Source of the DNA: Marinobacter sp. AC-23
GTDB lineage: Bacteria; Pseudomonadota; Gammaproteobacteria; Pseudomonadales; Oleiphilaceae
Assembly (NCBI RefSeq): GCF_001858325.1
Contig: NZ_MBPP01000013.1
Coordinates: 1 to 64,000, forward strand
Length of the DNA: 64,000 nucleotides
Reading direction: 5' to 3'
In this document: one piece after another, positions 19,139 to 30,249 of the stretch
Layout of the letters: every line of letters begins with the position of its first letter
Position numbering within the stretch: position 1 is the stretch's first letter
Position numbers and translations under genes: made by a program
Notes under the pieces: generated by a model
Seen by the model: the letters and a program-made list of their open reading frames with translations, nothing else
Database searches by the model: none
Told to the model about the DNA's origin: nothing

Positions 19139-20194
19139 TCAGTTCGCTTTTAGTCCCCGAGCCTGCTGCTCTGCCATGTCCTGAAGAATACGGTGAAAGC
19201 TTCGCAACCGTTCCGGGCTGAGCGCTCCTGCCTCTGCTGCAGCATCAATGGCGCAACCTGGGTCACCCATGTGCCTGCAGTTGCGGAACTTGCAGTAGCC
19301 GATCACTTCACGAATCTCACGAAAACCGTATTCGATTTCTTGCGGCGTCATATGCCAAAGGCCAAACTCCCGGATACCCGGTGAGTCAATCAAATCACCG
19401 CCCATGGGCAAGTGGAAGAGCTTCGCAGTTGTGGTGGTATGAATGCCTTTACCGGTGCTTTCAGAAACCGCGCCCACGCGAATCGCTTCATCTGGCATCA
19501 GAGTTTGAATAATCGAAGATTTACCAACCCCCGACTGGCCTACAAATGCGCTGGTTTTGCCTTTCACCAAGGCCTCAACCTCTGGCGAAGGTCCCCCATT
19601 GAACTGCACGGCCGACGTGCGAACAATCTCATAGCCCAGCGCCACATAGCGCGCCAGTAAAGCGTCAATCTGCTGGCGATTGCGATCGGTGATCAAATCC
19701 GTCTTGTTCAAAAGAATAACCGCCGGAATATCTGTGGTCTCAGAGGCCACCAGGTACCGATCAATCAAGTTGTCATGGGGCTCCGGCTCCGGCGCAATCA
19801 CCAAAATAATGTGATCAATATTTGCCGCTACTGGCTTTACCGCACCAAAGTTATCCGGCCGCTGCAGCAAATTATCACGCTCACAGCGGGCAACGATCAC
19901 ACCCGTTTCATTCTTTCCAGGCCGCCAGACAACTCGGTCGCCCGTCACCAGGCTGTCGATATTCGCCCGAACAAAGCAGCGCACCACGTCACCCTGGCGC
20001 TCACCCTCCAGAGCCTCTACATCAAGCTGTTGCCCATAGTGAGCAATGATCAGCCCTTGTTGCTCAGGCCCCAGTTCACCGGCATCCGCTTGCGCCTGAA
20101 CCGACTTTTCCTTGCGAGCTGCGCGGGTCGCACGCTCCTCCTGAACCTTCTTGATCCGGAATTGCTGTTGCTTGTTCAGTTGCCGTTTTGCCAT
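19139..20194 (-). CDS. rsgA: small ribosomal subunit biogenesis GTPase
   Basis: Circularly permuted GTPase acting in late 30S maturation, 351 residues. N-terminal OB fold, then the permuted G motifs: NKTDL (G4), GQSGVGKSS (G1), and DSPGIREFG (G3). C-terminal zinc cluster [16 protein letters not shown]. The basic start ([14 protein letters not shown]) is typical of the gammaproteobacterial form. The 5' end overlaps nothing; orn starts 85 bases away on the other strand. Confidence 0.95.
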   Translation of the reverse strand: MAKRQLNKQQQFRIKKVQEERATRAARKEKSVQAQADAGELGPEQQGLIIAHYGQQLDVEALEGERQGDVVRCFVRANIDSLVTGDRVVWRPGKNETGVIVARCERDNLLQRPDNFGAVKPVAANIDHIILVIAPEPEPHDNLIDRYLVASETTDIPAVILLNKTDLITDRNRQQIDALLARYVALGYEIVRTSAVQFNGGPSPEVEALVKGKTSAFVGQSGVGKSSIIQTLMPDEAIRVGAVSESTGKGIHTTTTAKLFHLPMGGDLIDSPGIREFGLWHMTPQEIEYGFREIREVIGYCKFRNCRHMGDPGCAIDAAAEAGALSPERLRSFHRILQDMAEQQARGLKAN

Positions 20195-20279
20195 AGGGTC
20201 TCAGTTAACACGGATGAAAGTTGTGACGTTGCTGTGCCATCATACGGGAATAATGAATGTTCGGCTTGAGGGAAATAAA

Positions 20280-20822
20280 ATGTCAGCAGGTAACTACCTG
20301 GTTTGGATTGATCTGGAAATGACCGGCCTGGATCCGGAACATGAGCGCATCATCGAGATGGCCACCATCATCACTGATTCAGAACTGAACCTGGTGGCAG
20401 AGGGCCCGGTTGTCGCAATTAACCAACCTGACGGCCTGATGGAGGCCATGGACGAATGGTGCACCAAAACCCACGGTGAAAGCGGCCTGACCAAGCGCGT
20501 TCAGGAAAGCAAGGTTACGGAAGCCGAAGCCGAACAACAGACCATCGCTTTCCTCAAAGAGCATATGGAAAAAGGCACCTCTCCCCTGTGCGGGAACAGC
20601 ATTGGCCAGGATCGCCGCTTCCTCGTGAAGTACATGCCCGAGCTGGAAGATTTCTTCCACTACCGCAACCTGGACGTCTCTACTGTAAAAGAGCTTGCCC
20701 GCCGCTGGCGCCCAGATGTACTGGATGGCGTTAAAAAGAAGGGTAGCCACCTGGCCCTGGACGACATACGCGACTCTATTAACGAACTGCGCCATTACCG
20801 GGAACACTTCTTCAAGTTATAG
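20280..20822 (+). CDS. orn: oligoribonuclease
   Basis: DEDDh 3'-5' exoribonuclease that degrades short RNA and pGpG, so it also ends c-di-GMP turnover by EAL enzymes. 180 residues from ATG 20280, chosen for the GAGGG site and homology start [20 protein letters not shown]. Catalytic residues are in [19 protein letters not shown] and [12 protein letters not shown]. In-frame TTG/ATG codons upstream to 20151 would overlap rsgA. Confidence 0.95.
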   Translation: MSAGNYLVWIDLEMTGLDPEHERIIEMATIITDSELNLVAEGPVVAINQPDGLMEAMDEWCTKTHGESGLTKRVQESKVTEAEAEQQTIAFLKEHMEKGTSPLCGNSIGQDRRFLVKYMPELEDFFHYRNLDVSTVKELARRWRPDVLDGVKKKGSHLALDDIRDSINELRHYREHFFKL

Positions 20823-21920
20823 GCCGTGCTGCGCCAAAGCCCACTGAACGTGCTCGCGGACCATATCAGACGGATAGTCCGCGCGCTTTTTAAGGGCTTC
20901 AATTACCGGAATGGTCGAGGGCGCATTGCCCAACCCCACCGCCAGATTTCGCAACCAGCCTTCGTACCCGGTACGCCGAATCGCCGATCCCTCTGTCCGC
21001 TTCAAAAACTGCGCCTCAGTCCATAAAAACAGCTCTGCCAGCGAGCTGTTATCCAGGCCATGCCTGGGTTGAAAATCGTCCTCGGCGGTGGGCTTTTGGA
21101 ACTTTTGCCAAGGGCATACAAGCTGGCAATCGTCGCACCCAAACACCCGGTTGCCCATCAGCGAGCGCAACTCCTCCGGGATGCTGTCTTTCAACTCAAT
21201 GGTGAGGTAGCTGATGCAGCGTCGGGCATCTAGTTTATGCGGCCCTACGAACGCATCGGTTGGGCATAGGTCAAGGCAGGCCGAGCAGCTGCCGCAATGA
21301 TCGGTGTTAAAAGCCGGATCTACCGGCAAAGGTGCACTGGTGAATATCTCACCCAGGAAAAAAAACGACCCTGCTTTCGGGTGGATCAACATATTGTTTT
21401 TGCCGATCCAGCCCAGCCCAGCCCTTTGCGCCAAGGCACGTTCCAGTACAGGCGCGCTATCTACAAAGGCGCGGTAGTCGTAACCGCTCACCGCTGCGTC
21501 AATTTTCTTCGCCAGAGAGGCTAGCCGCTTGCGAATCAGTTTGTGATAGTCGCGGCCAAGGGCGTAACGGGTGATATAAGCGTTCTCCCGGTTAGTAAGC
21601 GCTTCTTTTGGGCTGTCGGGTGTGGGCATGTAGTCCATGCGCACTGAGATAACGCGGGTGGTTCCGGGCACCAGAGAGCTTGGGGTGTAGCGTTTGTCCC
21701 CGTGATGGGCCATATATGCCATATTGCCCTGGTATCCCTTGTCCAGCCAGTCCTGCAGGTGCTTTGCGTGCTCGCCCGTATCCGCCGTGGTGATGCCAGC
21801 ATCCGAGAACCCGTGCTCTTTGGCCCACTGCCGGATAAGTGCTGGCAAATCAGCCAGTTCTGGTGATGGAAGTGTGTCAGTTTCGGTGGTGCTCATAAAT
21901 GCCGCTGTTGTATCCGCCAT
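20817..21920 (-). CDS. queG: epoxyqueuosine reductase
   Basis: Last step of queuosine synthesis in tRNA; a cobalamin and two [4Fe-4S] enzyme of 367 residues. The ferredoxin-like part shows [16 protein letters not shown] and [13 protein letters not shown], and a HEAT-like C-terminus follows. Start 21920 is the longest; ATG 21896 (MSTTETD) is as likely, since neither has a strong ribosome site. It converges with orn (6-base overlap) and diverges from nnr. Confidence 0.93.
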   Translation of the reverse strand: MADTTAAFMSTTETDTLPSPELADLPALIRQWAKEHGFSDAGITTADTGEHAKHLQDWLDKGYQGNMAYMAHHGDKRYTPSSLVPGTTRVISVRMDYMPTPDSPKEALTNRENAYITRYALGRDYHKLIRKRLASLAKKIDAAVSGYDYRAFVDSAPVLERALAQRAGLGWIGKNNMLIHPKAGSFFFLGEIFTSAPLPVDPAFNTDHCGSCSACLDLCPTDAFVGPHKLDARRCISYLTIELKDSIPEELRSLMGNRVFGCDDCQLVCPWQKFQKPTAEDDFQPRHGLDNSSLAELFLWTEAQFLKRTEGSAIRRTGYEGWLRNLAVGLGNAPSTIPVIEALKKRADYPSDMVREHVQWALAQHGL

Positions 21921-22043
21921 GCCGAAAGAGGGTGTACGGATATTTAATTTGATTAAGTTATGACCTTTTCTGCGATTTTGCTATGCTTTACAGATAGCTG
22001 GCCAATTTTCTTAAACCGGTTTCTGTAACGGGAGCAAAGGCTC

Positions 22044-23605
22044 ATGCCACAGCATGCTGGAGGCAGTTTACCAGATGCGCTGTTTTCCGCCGATTCTGTG
22101 CGCCGTATTGATCAATATGTCATCGAGCAGCAGGGTATTGACGGGTTTGAACTGATGCAATCTGCCGCTCGTGCTGCCTTTCGTCGATTGGTTGTGCGCT
22201 GGCCCGGTGTGGAACCTTTGCTGGTTCTCTGTGCGCTGGCAATAACGGCGGCGATGGGTATTTGATGGCGGCGAATGCCGTGCGTCACGGCTTGGCAGTT
22301 GACTGCATTGCGGTTTCCTCCACGGAAAAACTCAGTGGTGATGCATTCAGTGCCTGGCAAAAAGCGGTTGCGGATGGTGTAAAGGTGCGCGAGCTGGCGG
22401 ACATCAGTGAGTCGGAGTTGGCCTCTGCATTCGCAAAAGCAGGCCTGGTTGTAGATGCAATGCTCGGCACCGGCGCTTCTGGCGCACCCAGAGAGCCGTT
22501 TGCAGGTGTGATTGCATGTTGCAATCGCTCCGAGCTTCCAGTGCTAGCGGTTGATGTACCATCCGGTCTCAACGCCACTACGGGGGCAGTTGTAGGTGAG
22601 GTGGTTCAGGCCACCCTAACCGTTACGTTTATTGCTCGTAAGGCCGGGCTGTATACCGGGCAGGGCGCTGCGGTGTGTGGCGAGGTGATTTTTGAGTCAC
22701 TTGATGTGGGGGCTGGCGTGGCAGAGAGCGGGGAGAGCCCGGTAGCCGTGCTTAGGCGCTGGGAGGTTGCTAGGAATTGGTTGCCTAAGCGCCCAGCGAA
22801 TGCCCACAAAGGGCAGTTTGGCCATGTTCTGGTGGTCGCCGGGGATCGGGGGTTTGGCGGTGCTGGCCTGTTAGCGGCAGAAGCAGCAGCGCGCTCCGGG
22901 GCGGGGCTGGTTTCACTGGCCACGCGGCCAGAACATGTGACGGCCGCCTTGGCGCGGTGCCCGTCGGTTATGGTCCACGGCCTGATTCACGGCTCAGAAC
23001 TGCCGCCGCTGCTGAATGCCGCAACGGTTGTGGTGTGCGGGCCGGGTGTTGGGCAGAGTTCCTGGGGGCAACAGATGCTGCAGCAGGTGGTAGAAAGCGG
23101 CAAACCACGTGTTTTGGATGCAGACGCCCTGAACCTGCTTTCGTCGCGAGTAGCTGTGCCTGCGCATAACCAGATTCTGACACCGCACCCGGGGGAGGCT
23201 GCCGGTCTGCTGAATTTCCTGGTTCCCGAGATAGAAGCTGATCGCCTGGCCGCAGCCAACAAGCTGCAGTCCCTATACGGTGGCGTGATCTTGCTCAAAG
23301 GCGCAGGAACCATTATCGCATCTGGCGAGGCTACGGTGGATATTGCCGGTGGCAGCAACCCGGGCATGGCAACAGGCGGCATGGGCGATGTGTTATCGGG
23401 AATCATCGGTGCATTGTATGCCCAGATGGTCGAATCACCTGCTAAAGCCGCTGCAATGGGTGCAGTTGCGCATCTTGAAGCTGCGAACCGAGCCTCCGTC
23501 GACAAAGGATACATGGGGTTGATACCCACCGACGTAATTGACGCATTGCCCCAGGTGTTCCGGGAGGCCGAACCGGCTAGCAATTGCCGCAAGGGGGAGA
23601 AGTGA
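22044..23605 (+). CDS. nnr: bifunctional NAD(P)H-hydrate epimerase / ADP-dependent dehydratase (frame break)
   Basis: Repairs hydrated NAD(P)H. Frame one (22044-22265) is the start of the YjeF N-terminal epimerase domain (IDGFELMQSAARAAF). Adding one G at 22233 turns the following bases into LCGAGNNGGDGYLMAANAVR, the expected continuation. The C-terminal carbohydrate-kinase-like dehydratase shows GHVLVVAGDRGFGGAG, LTPHPGEAAGLL and PGMATGGMGDVLSGIIG. About 520 residues corrected. It overlaps tsaE by 4 bases (GTGA). Confidence 0.92.
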
Positions 23606-24066
23606 GCATCGTCGGGAATGAGCGCAGATTCTTTCTGGAAGGCGAGGCTGAGACCGAAGAGCTGGGCAATAAGCTGGCCCGCCTGGCCAAACAATCGAGC
23701 CAAGGGCTGATCGTGTTTCTTGAAGGCGACCTCGGAATGGGTAAAACCACGCTTAGCCGCGGCGTTATAAAAGGTCTTGGGCACAAGGGCGCCGTCAAAA
23801 GCCCAACCTATACCCTGGTTGAGCCTTATGAAGACCTGATACTACCGGCCTATCACTTTGACCTTTACCGGCTAGGTGATCCCGAGGAGTTGGAATATAT
23901 GGGTATTCGAGATTATTTCAACGGCGAGAGTATTTGTCTTATTGAGTGGCCCGAGCGAGGCAAAGGCCTGCTGCCGCAAGCGGATTTGGAAATTCATCTT
24001 GAGCATCAGGCGAGGGCCGCTCAGCTGTTGTGCGGGCAGGCTCTGAACAAGGTGTATCACTTTTGA
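23602..24066 (+). CDS. tsaE: tRNA threonylcarbamoyladenosine biosynthesis ATPase TsaE
   Basis: Small P-loop ATPase of the t6A37 pathway, about 154 residues. Walker A is EGDLGMGKTTLSRG; SPTYTLVEPYE and FDLYRLGDPEELEYMG are family signatures. GTG 23602 overlaps the nnr stop and has a GGGGGAGA site, so it is preferred to TTG 23584. Order nnr-tsaE-amidase-mutL is the common gammaproteobacterial one. Confidence 0.94.
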   Translation: MSIVGNERRFFLEGEAETEELGNKLARLAKQSSQGLIVFLEGDLGMGKTTLSRGVIKGLGHKGAVKSPTYTLVEPYEDLILPAYHFDLYRLGDPEELEYMGIRDYFNGESICLIEWPERGKGLLPQADLEIHLEHQARAAQLLCGQALNKVYHF

Positions 24067-24129
24067 ACGAATTGGAACGAATCGGGCCAGGCCATTAACA
24101 GGTCAAAACCGAATAAACAGGCAAGTTGT

Positions 24130-25491
24130 ATGAACAGACTCAAGTTAATAATGAACACATTTGTGGCGCTGGTGCCTGTGTGCCTGCTGGCTGTGGCCAT
24201 GCAGGCGCACGCAGGCACTCAGGTGGAGGGCATTCGGATATGGCCAGCTCCGGATCATACCCGCTTGGTGCTGGATACGGCAGGCAAGGTCGATCACAAC
24301 ATGTTTGCGTTGAGTAACCCCTCGCGCCTAGTGATTGATCTCAAAAACACACGCTTGAAAACAGACTTTGGCAAGCTGGATCTGTCTGGCAGCCCTGTCC
24401 GCCGAATCCGCAGTGCGCCACGCAACGGCACGGACCTGAGGGTGGTTCTTGATCTTGCTGGCGACATCAAGCCTCGGAGCTTCCAGCTTGAGCCCAACCA
24501 GCAGTATGGTCACCGCCTGGTTTTGGATCTTATTGATGAGGGTGGCAGTCGCCTGGAAAAAGCGACAAAGCCAACGGTGACTCACGACTCAGCTGGCAAG
24601 CGCGATGTCATTGTGGTTATCGATGCGGGCCACGGTGGCGAAGACCCTGGCGCCATAGGTCCCCGAGGCACCCGCGAAAAAGATGTGGTTCTTAAGATGG
24701 CTCACATTCTGGCGGATATGGTTAACAAGCAGCCAGGCTATGTTGCCAAGCTCACCCGTACCGGAGACTATTACATAGGCTTGCGGAATCGCACCATTCT
24801 AGCCCGTAAATACAGCGCCGACTTGTTTGTGTCTGTGCATGCGGACGCGTTCCGTACGCCCCAACCCAAGGGTGCTTCTGTGTTTGCGCTTTCTCAGCGC
24901 GGCGCCACCAGTGAAACCGCGCGCTGGTTGGCTCAGAGTGAAAATCGGTCTGACCTCATAGGCGGCACGGGTGGCGTATCGCTGGATGGTCGGGACGACA
25001 TGTTGGCCGGTGTGTTGCTCGATCTGTCCATGACCGCCAGCATTAACGCCAGCCTGGGCGTGGGTAGTTCCATATTGGGCAAGCTCAACGGCGTGGCACA
25101 TTTGCACAAGCCGGGTGTGGAGCAGGCTGCCTTTGCGGTTCTTAAATCACCGGATATTCCTTCTATCCTTGTAGAGGCGGGTTTTATATCCAACCCACAG
25201 GAAGAGAAAAACCTCTCTACGGACTGGTACCGAAGCAAGCTCGCTGGCGCCATCATGAAGGGCATCGATGAGTACTTCCAAAAGACGCCGCCGCCGGGCA
25301 CCTTGTTGGCATGGCAGAAAAAGAACCGCCAGGGTGGCGGGCGCGTTGGCAGGTATCAGGTTCAAAGCGGCGACACCCTCTCTGGGGTGGCACGGGAAAA
25401 CCAGACAACCGTGAGCGAGCTAATGCAGTTTAACGGCCTGAGGGACGACCGTGTTATGGTAGGGCAAACCATTCGTATTCCCTCATCCTGA
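24130..25491 (+). CDS. amiB: N-acetylmuramoyl-L-alanine amidase (AMIN, Amidase_3, LysM)
   Basis: Periplasmic zinc amidase that splits septal peptidoglycan during cell separation. 453 residues: signal peptide 1-31, AMIN domain about 32-130 for septal targeting, Amidase_3 domain about 158-385 beginning VIVVIDAGHGGEDPGAIG with catalytic ILVEAGFISNPQEE, then a LysM domain (YQVQSGDTLSGVARENQTTV). The terminal LysM and position before mutL match AmiB of pseudomonads; AmiC is the alternative name. Confidence 0.92.
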   Translation: MNRLKLIMNTFVALVPVCLLAVAMQAHAGTQVEGIRIWPAPDHTRLVLDTAGKVDHNMFALSNPSRLVIDLKNTRLKTDFGKLDLSGSPVRRIRSAPRNGTDLRVVLDLAGDIKPRSFQLEPNQQYGHRLVLDLIDEGGSRLEKATKPTVTHDSAGKRDVIVVIDAGHGGEDPGAIGPRGTREKDVVLKMAHILADMVNKQPGYVAKLTRTGDYYIGLRNRTILARKYSADLFVSVHADAFRTPQPKGASVFALSQRGATSETARWLAQSENRSDLIGGTGGVSLDGRDDMLAGVLLDLSMTASINASLGVGSSILGKLNGVAHLHKPGVEQAAFAVLKSPDIPSILVEAGFISNPQEEKNLSTDWYRSKLAGAIMKGIDEYFQKTPPPGTLLAWQKKNRQGGGRVGRYQVQSGDTLSGVARENQTTVSELMQFNGLRDDRVMVGQTIRIPSS

Positions 25492-25511
25492 CCAAGAGGT
25501 AGCTCCGAAAC

Positions 25512-27422
25512 ATGCCCTCCATCCGATTGCTCTCGCCGCGGCTGGCAAACCAAATCGCCGCAGGTGAGGTGGTTGAGCGACCTGCATCTGTTGTTAAAGA
25601 ACTGGTTGAAAACGCGCTCGATGCGGGCTCTGACCGCGTTGATATTGAAGTGGAACAGGGTGGCGTAAAGCTTATCCGAGTGCGTGATGACGGCAGCGGC
25701 ATTGCTGAAAGCGATCTGCCTCTGGCGCTCAGTCGCCACGCCACCAGCAAAATTGTCAGCCTTGACGACCTTGAGTCGGTCGCGTCCCTGGGTTTCAGGG
25801 GTGAGGCCCTTGCCAGTATCAGCTCTGTGTCCCGCCTTACACTGACCTCTCGCACGCAGGAGCAGGAGGCGGCGTCTCGAGTGGAAGTGGAGGGGCGTGA
25901 CATGGATGCACGAATCTCACCTGCTGCGCACCCCGTGGGCACCACCGTTGAAGTCCGGGATCTGTTTTTTAATACCCCTGCCCGACGCAAATTTCTGCGC
26001 GCCGAAAAAACCGAATTCAACCATGTGGAAGAGTGCGTGCGTCGCCAGGCACTCAGTCGGTTTGATGCAGGCTTTACCTTGCGCCATAACCAGAAGGTTG
26101 TTCAAAATCTTCGGCCAGCGGAATCCATGCTCGACAGAGAGCGCCGTATTGGATCTCTTTGCGGGCAAAAGTTTATCGACAATGCGGTGGTTATTGATGC
26201 AGAAGCCACGGGTTTGCGCTTGTGGGGCTGGGTTGCCTTGCCCACTTTCTCTCGCAGCCAAGCCGATTTGCAGTACTTCTTTGTCAACGGCCGTGTGATT
26301 CGCGACCGGTTGGTTGCTCACGCTGTGCGCCAGGCCTACCGCGATGTGCTTTACAACAACCGCCACCCGGCGTTTGTTCTTTACCTTGAGGTAGACCCGG
26401 CCACGGTTGATGTAAACGTGCACCCGACCAAGCACGAAGTGCGCTTCCGCGACGGTCGCCTGGTGCATGATTTTATCTTTCGCACGCTGCACAAAGCGCT
26501 GGCTGACGTGCGCCCGGACGATCATTTTCGCGGCGCAATGGCCCAGTCTTTCGGTCGCGAGACTGCGGCTCAGGAAGGCGCGCAGTCCGCCGAAACAGTG
26601 CCTACCCAACACCAGCCCTGGAGCGGGCAGCCTGCGGTACCGTCGTACGGAGGCCAAGCTCCGGCAGCGGGGTTCGGAGGGCAGGCTGCGCCACAGCAGA
26701 ACTGGCAGGCCAGCGATCAGATGGCTTTTTATCAGTCCCTTGGTGGCGGTGGAGTCAGTACCCCGCAAGAGCCTGCCTCATTTGGCGGCACGGCGGCCAT
26801 GCCTCTGGATCAATCGGCTAGCACAGGCAACAACGAAGAGCCGCCTCTGGGGTATGCCATTGCCCAGTTGCACGGTATTTACGTGTTGGCCCAGGGCAGC
26901 GCAGGGATGATCGTCGTGGATATGCATGCGGCTCACGAGCGCATCACCTATGAGCGAATGAAGCGTGCGTTGGCGGAACAAGATCTTAAAAGTCAGCCGT
27001 TGTTGGTTCCCCTGTCTCTTGCGGTCAGCCAGAAAGAGGCGGCGTTGGCAGAAACCCATGGAGAAGATCTGCAGCAGCTTGGGCTGCAAATAGAGCGTAT
27101 AGGGCCCGAAACTCTGGCCATTCGGCAAGTGCCCGCTTTGCTGCGAGGAGCCGATACTGAACAGTTGGTGCGGGATGTTCTGTCTGATCTGATTGAGCAC
27201 GGCCAAAGTGACCGGGTTGAAGCCGTTACTCATGAACTTTTGGGAACCATGGCTTGCCACGGCTCGGTGCGGGCAAACCGGCAACTGACCATACCGGAAA
27301 TGAACTCTCTGCTGCGGGATATGGAAGCGACAGAGAGAAGTGGTCAGTGCAACCACGGGCGCCCAACCTGGACAATTGTCACGCTGGCTGAGCTGGATAA
27401 ATTGTTTCTGCGAGGGCGCTAG
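25512..27422 (+). CDS. mutL: DNA mismatch repair protein MutL
   Basis: Matchmaker ATPase of mismatch repair, 636 residues. GHKL motifs in [25 protein letters not shown] and [11 protein letters not shown] Pro/Gly/Gln-rich linker occupies about 350-440. The C-terminal dimerisation domain has [12 protein letters not shown], matching the DQHA(X)2E(X)4E nicking-endonuclease motif except Gln to Met, and [10 protein letters not shown]. This suggests the endonuclease-type MutL found where MutH is absent, an inference. miaA follows with one base between. Confidence 0.95.
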   Translation: MPSIRLLSPRLANQIAAGEVVERPASVVKELVENALDAGSDRVDIEVEQGGVKLIRVRDDGSGIAESDLPLALSRHATSKIVSLDDLESVASLGFRGEALASISSVSRLTLTSRTQEQEAASRVEVEGRDMDARISPAAHPVGTTVEVRDLFFNTPARRKFLRAEKTEFNHVEECVRRQALSRFDAGFTLRHNQKVVQNLRPAESMLDRERRIGSLCGQKFIDNAVVIDAEATGLRLWGWVALPTFSRSQADLQYFFVNGRVIRDRLVAHAVRQAYRDVLYNNRHPAFVLYLEVDPATVDVNVHPTKHEVRFRDGRLVHDFIFRTLHKALADVRPDDHFRGAMAQSFGRETAAQEGAQSAETVPTQHQPWSGQPAVPSYGGQAPAAGFGGQAAPQQNWQASDQMAFYQSLGGGGVSTPQEPASFGGTAAMPLDQSASTGNNEEPPLGYAIAQLHGIYVLAQGSAGMIVVDMHAAHERITYERMKRALAEQDLKSQPLLVPLSLAVSQKEAALAETHGEDLQQLGLQIERIGPETLAIRQVPALLRGADTEQLVRDVLSDLIEHGQSDRVEAVTHELLGTMACHGSVRANRQLTIPEMNSLLRDMEATERSGQCNHGRPTWTIVTLAELDKLFLRGR

Positions 27423-27423
27423 G

Positions 27424-28467
27424 TTGCCATCAAGAGTGTCCCAAGCGCCAAAGCCGCCCGCCATCTTTTTGATGGGCCCCACGGCCTCTGGCAAGACAGA
27501 TCTGGCCATGGCGCTTTGCGATCAGCTGCCTTGCGACATTGTCAGCGTTGACTCGGCCATGATTTATCGGGGAATGGATATAGGCACAGCCAAGCCTTCA
27601 GCTGAGGAGCTGGCTCGGGCTCCTCATCGGCTGATTAACATTTGCGACCCGGCCGAAACCTATTCTGCTGCCGATTTTCGCCGGGATGCGCTGGCTGAAA
27701 TGGGCAGGATTTCCCGTGCCGGGCGCATCCCGTTGCTCGTGGGCGGTACCATGATGTACTTCAAGGCTCTGCTGCATGGTATGTCTGGGTTGCCCGCAGC
27801 CAGTCCGGAACTTCGCAAAACCCTTGAGGCAGAGGCTGATCGGCTTGGGTGGCCTGCGATGTACGAGGAGTTGCAGGCGAGGGATCCGGTAGCGGCAACG
27901 CTTATTCACCCGCATAATCGTCAGCGGCTGCTGAGGGCTCTGGAGGTTATTCGCCTAACCGGTAGGCCAATTTCCGCTTTTTGGGAGGCGGATGGCAGTC
28001 AGCCGCAGCCGCAAGGGGTAGACCGCCACAGTATTGAGGATTACACCTACTATACTCAATGGCAGGCAGACGAAACTTCATCGCTTCCGTATACTGTAAC
28101 GCAGCTTGCCATGGTGCCTCCCGAGAGGGTTGTGCTTCACGACAGGATACAGCGGCGCTTTTTGAGCATGCTGGAAGCCGGGTTTCTGGACGAAGCTCGG
28201 GCCCTGATGAGCCGAGGTGACTTGCACCCTGATCTGCCTTCCATGCGCTGTGTTGGTTATCGTCAGGCTTGGAGTTATCTGGCCGGTGTTGACGATTATG
28301 ACACATTTGTAAGCAAAGGCGTTGCGGCCACGCGTCAGCTAGCCAAGCGGCAGCTCACATGGCTTCGGAAGTGGTCTGATTTGAACTGGCTGAATAGCGA
28401 AGACGGGTTTATCGTTGAAGCAGCCTTGAAAAAAGTCAGACTTCACACCACATTTAGCACTGATTAA
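27424..28467 (+). CDS. miaA: tRNA dimethylallyltransferase
   Basis: Adds the isopentenyl group to A37 of tRNAs reading UNN codons. P-loop [14 protein letters not shown], followed by [19 protein letters not shown] and HRLINICDP; about 347 residues. Two non-ATG starts are possible: TTG 27424, with GAGGG nine bases upstream, and GTG 27436. Starts inside mutL would create a long overlap and are not needed. Order miaA-hfq-hflX is conserved. Confidence 0.94.
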   Translation: MPSRVSQAPKPPAIFLMGPTASGKTDLAMALCDQLPCDIVSVDSAMIYRGMDIGTAKPSAEELARAPHRLINICDPAETYSAADFRRDALAEMGRISRAGRIPLLVGGTMMYFKALLHGMSGLPAASPELRKTLEAEADRLGWPAMYEELQARDPVAATLIHPHNRQRLLRALEVIRLTGRPISAFWEADGSQPQPQGVDRHSIEDYTYYTQWQADETSSLPYTVTQLAMVPPERVVLHDRIQRRFLSMLEAGFLDEARALMSRGDLHPDLPSMRCVGYRQAWSYLAGVDDYDTFVSKGVAATRQLAKRQLTWLRKWSDLNWLNSEDGFIVEAALKKVRLHTTFSTD

Positions 28468-28504
28468 TGACGATCTGCATTTACTAAAAAACAGGAGAAT
28501 ACAC

Positions 28505-28756
28505 ATGTCAAAAGGGCACTCGTTACAAGACCCTTACCTCAATGCCTTACGCAAGGAACGCATTCCGGTTTCCATCTTTCTGGTTAACGGCATCAAACTG
28601 CAAGGGCAGGTAGAGTCTTTTGACCAATTTGTGATTTTGCTGAAAAATACTGTCAGCCAGATGGTCTACAAGCACGCGATCTCCACTGTCGTACCTGCCC
28701 GGAATGTGCGCATTCCTCAGCAGAACCCAGCAGGAGAGGATGAGCCTGAAGACTGA
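28505..28756 (+). CDS. hfq: RNA chaperone Hfq
   Basis: Hexameric Sm-like protein that pairs small RNAs with mRNAs. 83 residues with the Sm1 region [30 protein letters not shown] and the Sm2 motif [11 protein letters not shown] (given in part). AGGAGA precedes ATG 28505. The acidic tail is short. Located between miaA and hflX as usual. Confidence 0.97.
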   Translation: MSKGHSLQDPYLNALRKERIPVSIFLVNGIKLQGQVESFDQFVILLKNTVSQMVYKHAISTVVPARNVRIPQQNPAGEDEPED

Positions 28757-28871
28757 GTTGCCCGGATTTCCGGTATTGCCACCCGCGTTCCTGACGAGCC
28801 TTTGGCTTTTGATGGTCGCGGGTGTTTGTTTTTGTGACGTTAAAAACCGACCGTTTCGGAGTTGATGCCCA

Positions 28872-30170
28872 TTGTTTGAACGCCCAGATGTAGGTGAGCG
28901 AGCGATACTCGTCCACATCGATTTTTCGTCCCATGACGGCTCTGAAGATCCGGATGAGTTCCGGGAGCTGGTGGCCTCTGCCGGAGTTGAGGCAGTTGGA
29001 ACTGTAACCGGGTCTCGCAAGCAGCCCAGCCCAAGATTTTTTGTGGGGGAAGGTAAGCTTGAAGAAATCCGCGATGCTGTCAGCCTGAATGAGGCAGATG
29101 TCGTCCTGTTCAATCATGCCCTCAGCCCCAGCCAGGAACGCAACATTGAGCGTGAACTCAAGTGTCGTGTGCTTGACCGTACGGGTGTCATACTGGATAT
29201 ATTTGCACAGCGGGCCCGGACACATGAGGGTAAGCTGCAGGTAGAGCTGGCTCAGCTTGACCACATGTCAACGCGCCTGGTTCGCGGCTGGACTCACCTT
29301 GAGCGCCAAAAAGGCGGTATTGGCTTGCGTGGCCCCGGTGAAACCCAGTTGGAAACCGACCGCAGACTGCTGCGTGAGCGCATCAAGTCGATCCATAAGC
29401 GCCTGGGTAAGGTACGTCGACAGCGCGACCAAGGCCGCCGAGCCCGCAAACGTGCTGATATTCCGACGGTCTCTCTGGTGGGTTATACTAACGCCGGGAA
29501 GTCCACTCTGTTCAATCGGATTACTGCCTCATCCGTTTATGCTGCGGATCAATTGTTTGCAACCCTGGATCCAACCCTTCGACGTTTGGAACTTCCAGAT
29601 ATCGGCCCGGTCGTAATGGCGGATACCGTAGGTTTTATCAAGCACTTACCCCATAAGTTGGTTGAAGCATTTCGTGCTACGCTGCAAGAGACGACCGAAG
29701 CATCGCTTTTGCTGCATATTGTCGATAGTTACGACAGCCGGCGTGATGAAAATATTGAACAGGTTGAAGAAGTTCTGACAGAAATCGGTGCTGATGAGAC
29801 GCCTGTACTTCAGGTGTTTAATAAAATCGACTTGCTGGACAACTTTATTCCCCGAGTTGAACGCAACGAAGATGGCGTTCCGGTGCGTGCCTGGGTGTCG
29901 GCCGTGTCCGGTGAGGGCTTGGATGGTCTCTATGATGCGATTGTCGAGCGTTTAGCCGAGGATGTTGTACACTATTTCGTTTTGCTCGGGCCTGCAGATG
30001 GCAAGCTTCGGGCGCTCCTGCACGAGGCGGGTTCAGTACTCAGCGAAGAACATCGGGAAACCGGAGAAACGGTACTCGAAACCCGGCTTCAGCACCGGGA
30101 CTGGTTGCAGCTGCTGAGCCGTGCTGGCAAGAGTGAAGAAACGGTACGCTTGGACACCGAGCGCACCTGA
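28872..30170 (+). CDS. hflX: ribosome-associated GTPase HflX
   Basis: GTPase that splits stalled 70S ribosomes under stress, 432 residues. N-terminal glycine-rich HflX domain (RKQPSPRFFVGEGK; LDRTGVILDIFAQRARTHEG), then the G domain: VGYTNAGKSTLFNRI, DTVGFIKHLPH and NKIDLLD. The start TTG 28872 has weak support; homology begins with FERPDVGERAILVH directly after it. Followed by hflKC. Confidence 0.94.
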   Translation: MFERPDVGERAILVHIDFSSHDGSEDPDEFRELVASAGVEAVGTVTGSRKQPSPRFFVGEGKLEEIRDAVSLNEADVVLFNHALSPSQERNIERELKCRVLDRTGVILDIFAQRARTHEGKLQVELAQLDHMSTRLVRGWTHLERQKGGIGLRGPGETQLETDRRLLRERIKSIHKRLGKVRRQRDQGRRARKRADIPTVSLVGYTNAGKSTLFNRITASSVYAADQLFATLDPTLRRLELPDIGPVVMADTVGFIKHLPHKLVEAFRATLQETTEASLLLHIVDSYDSRRDENIEQVEEVLTEIGADETPVLQVFNKIDLLDNFIPRVERNEDGVPVRAWVSAVSGEGLDGLYDAIVERLAEDVVHYFVLLGPADGKLRALLHEAGSVLSEEHRETGETVLETRLQHRDWLQLLSRAGKSEETVRLDTERT

Positions 30171-30249
30171 AACCTAAGCGGCTATTGCCGGGGCGATGAT
30201 AAATCCCTAGTATCTGCAGCCATTCGACATGTTAGGAACGGAGAGTATT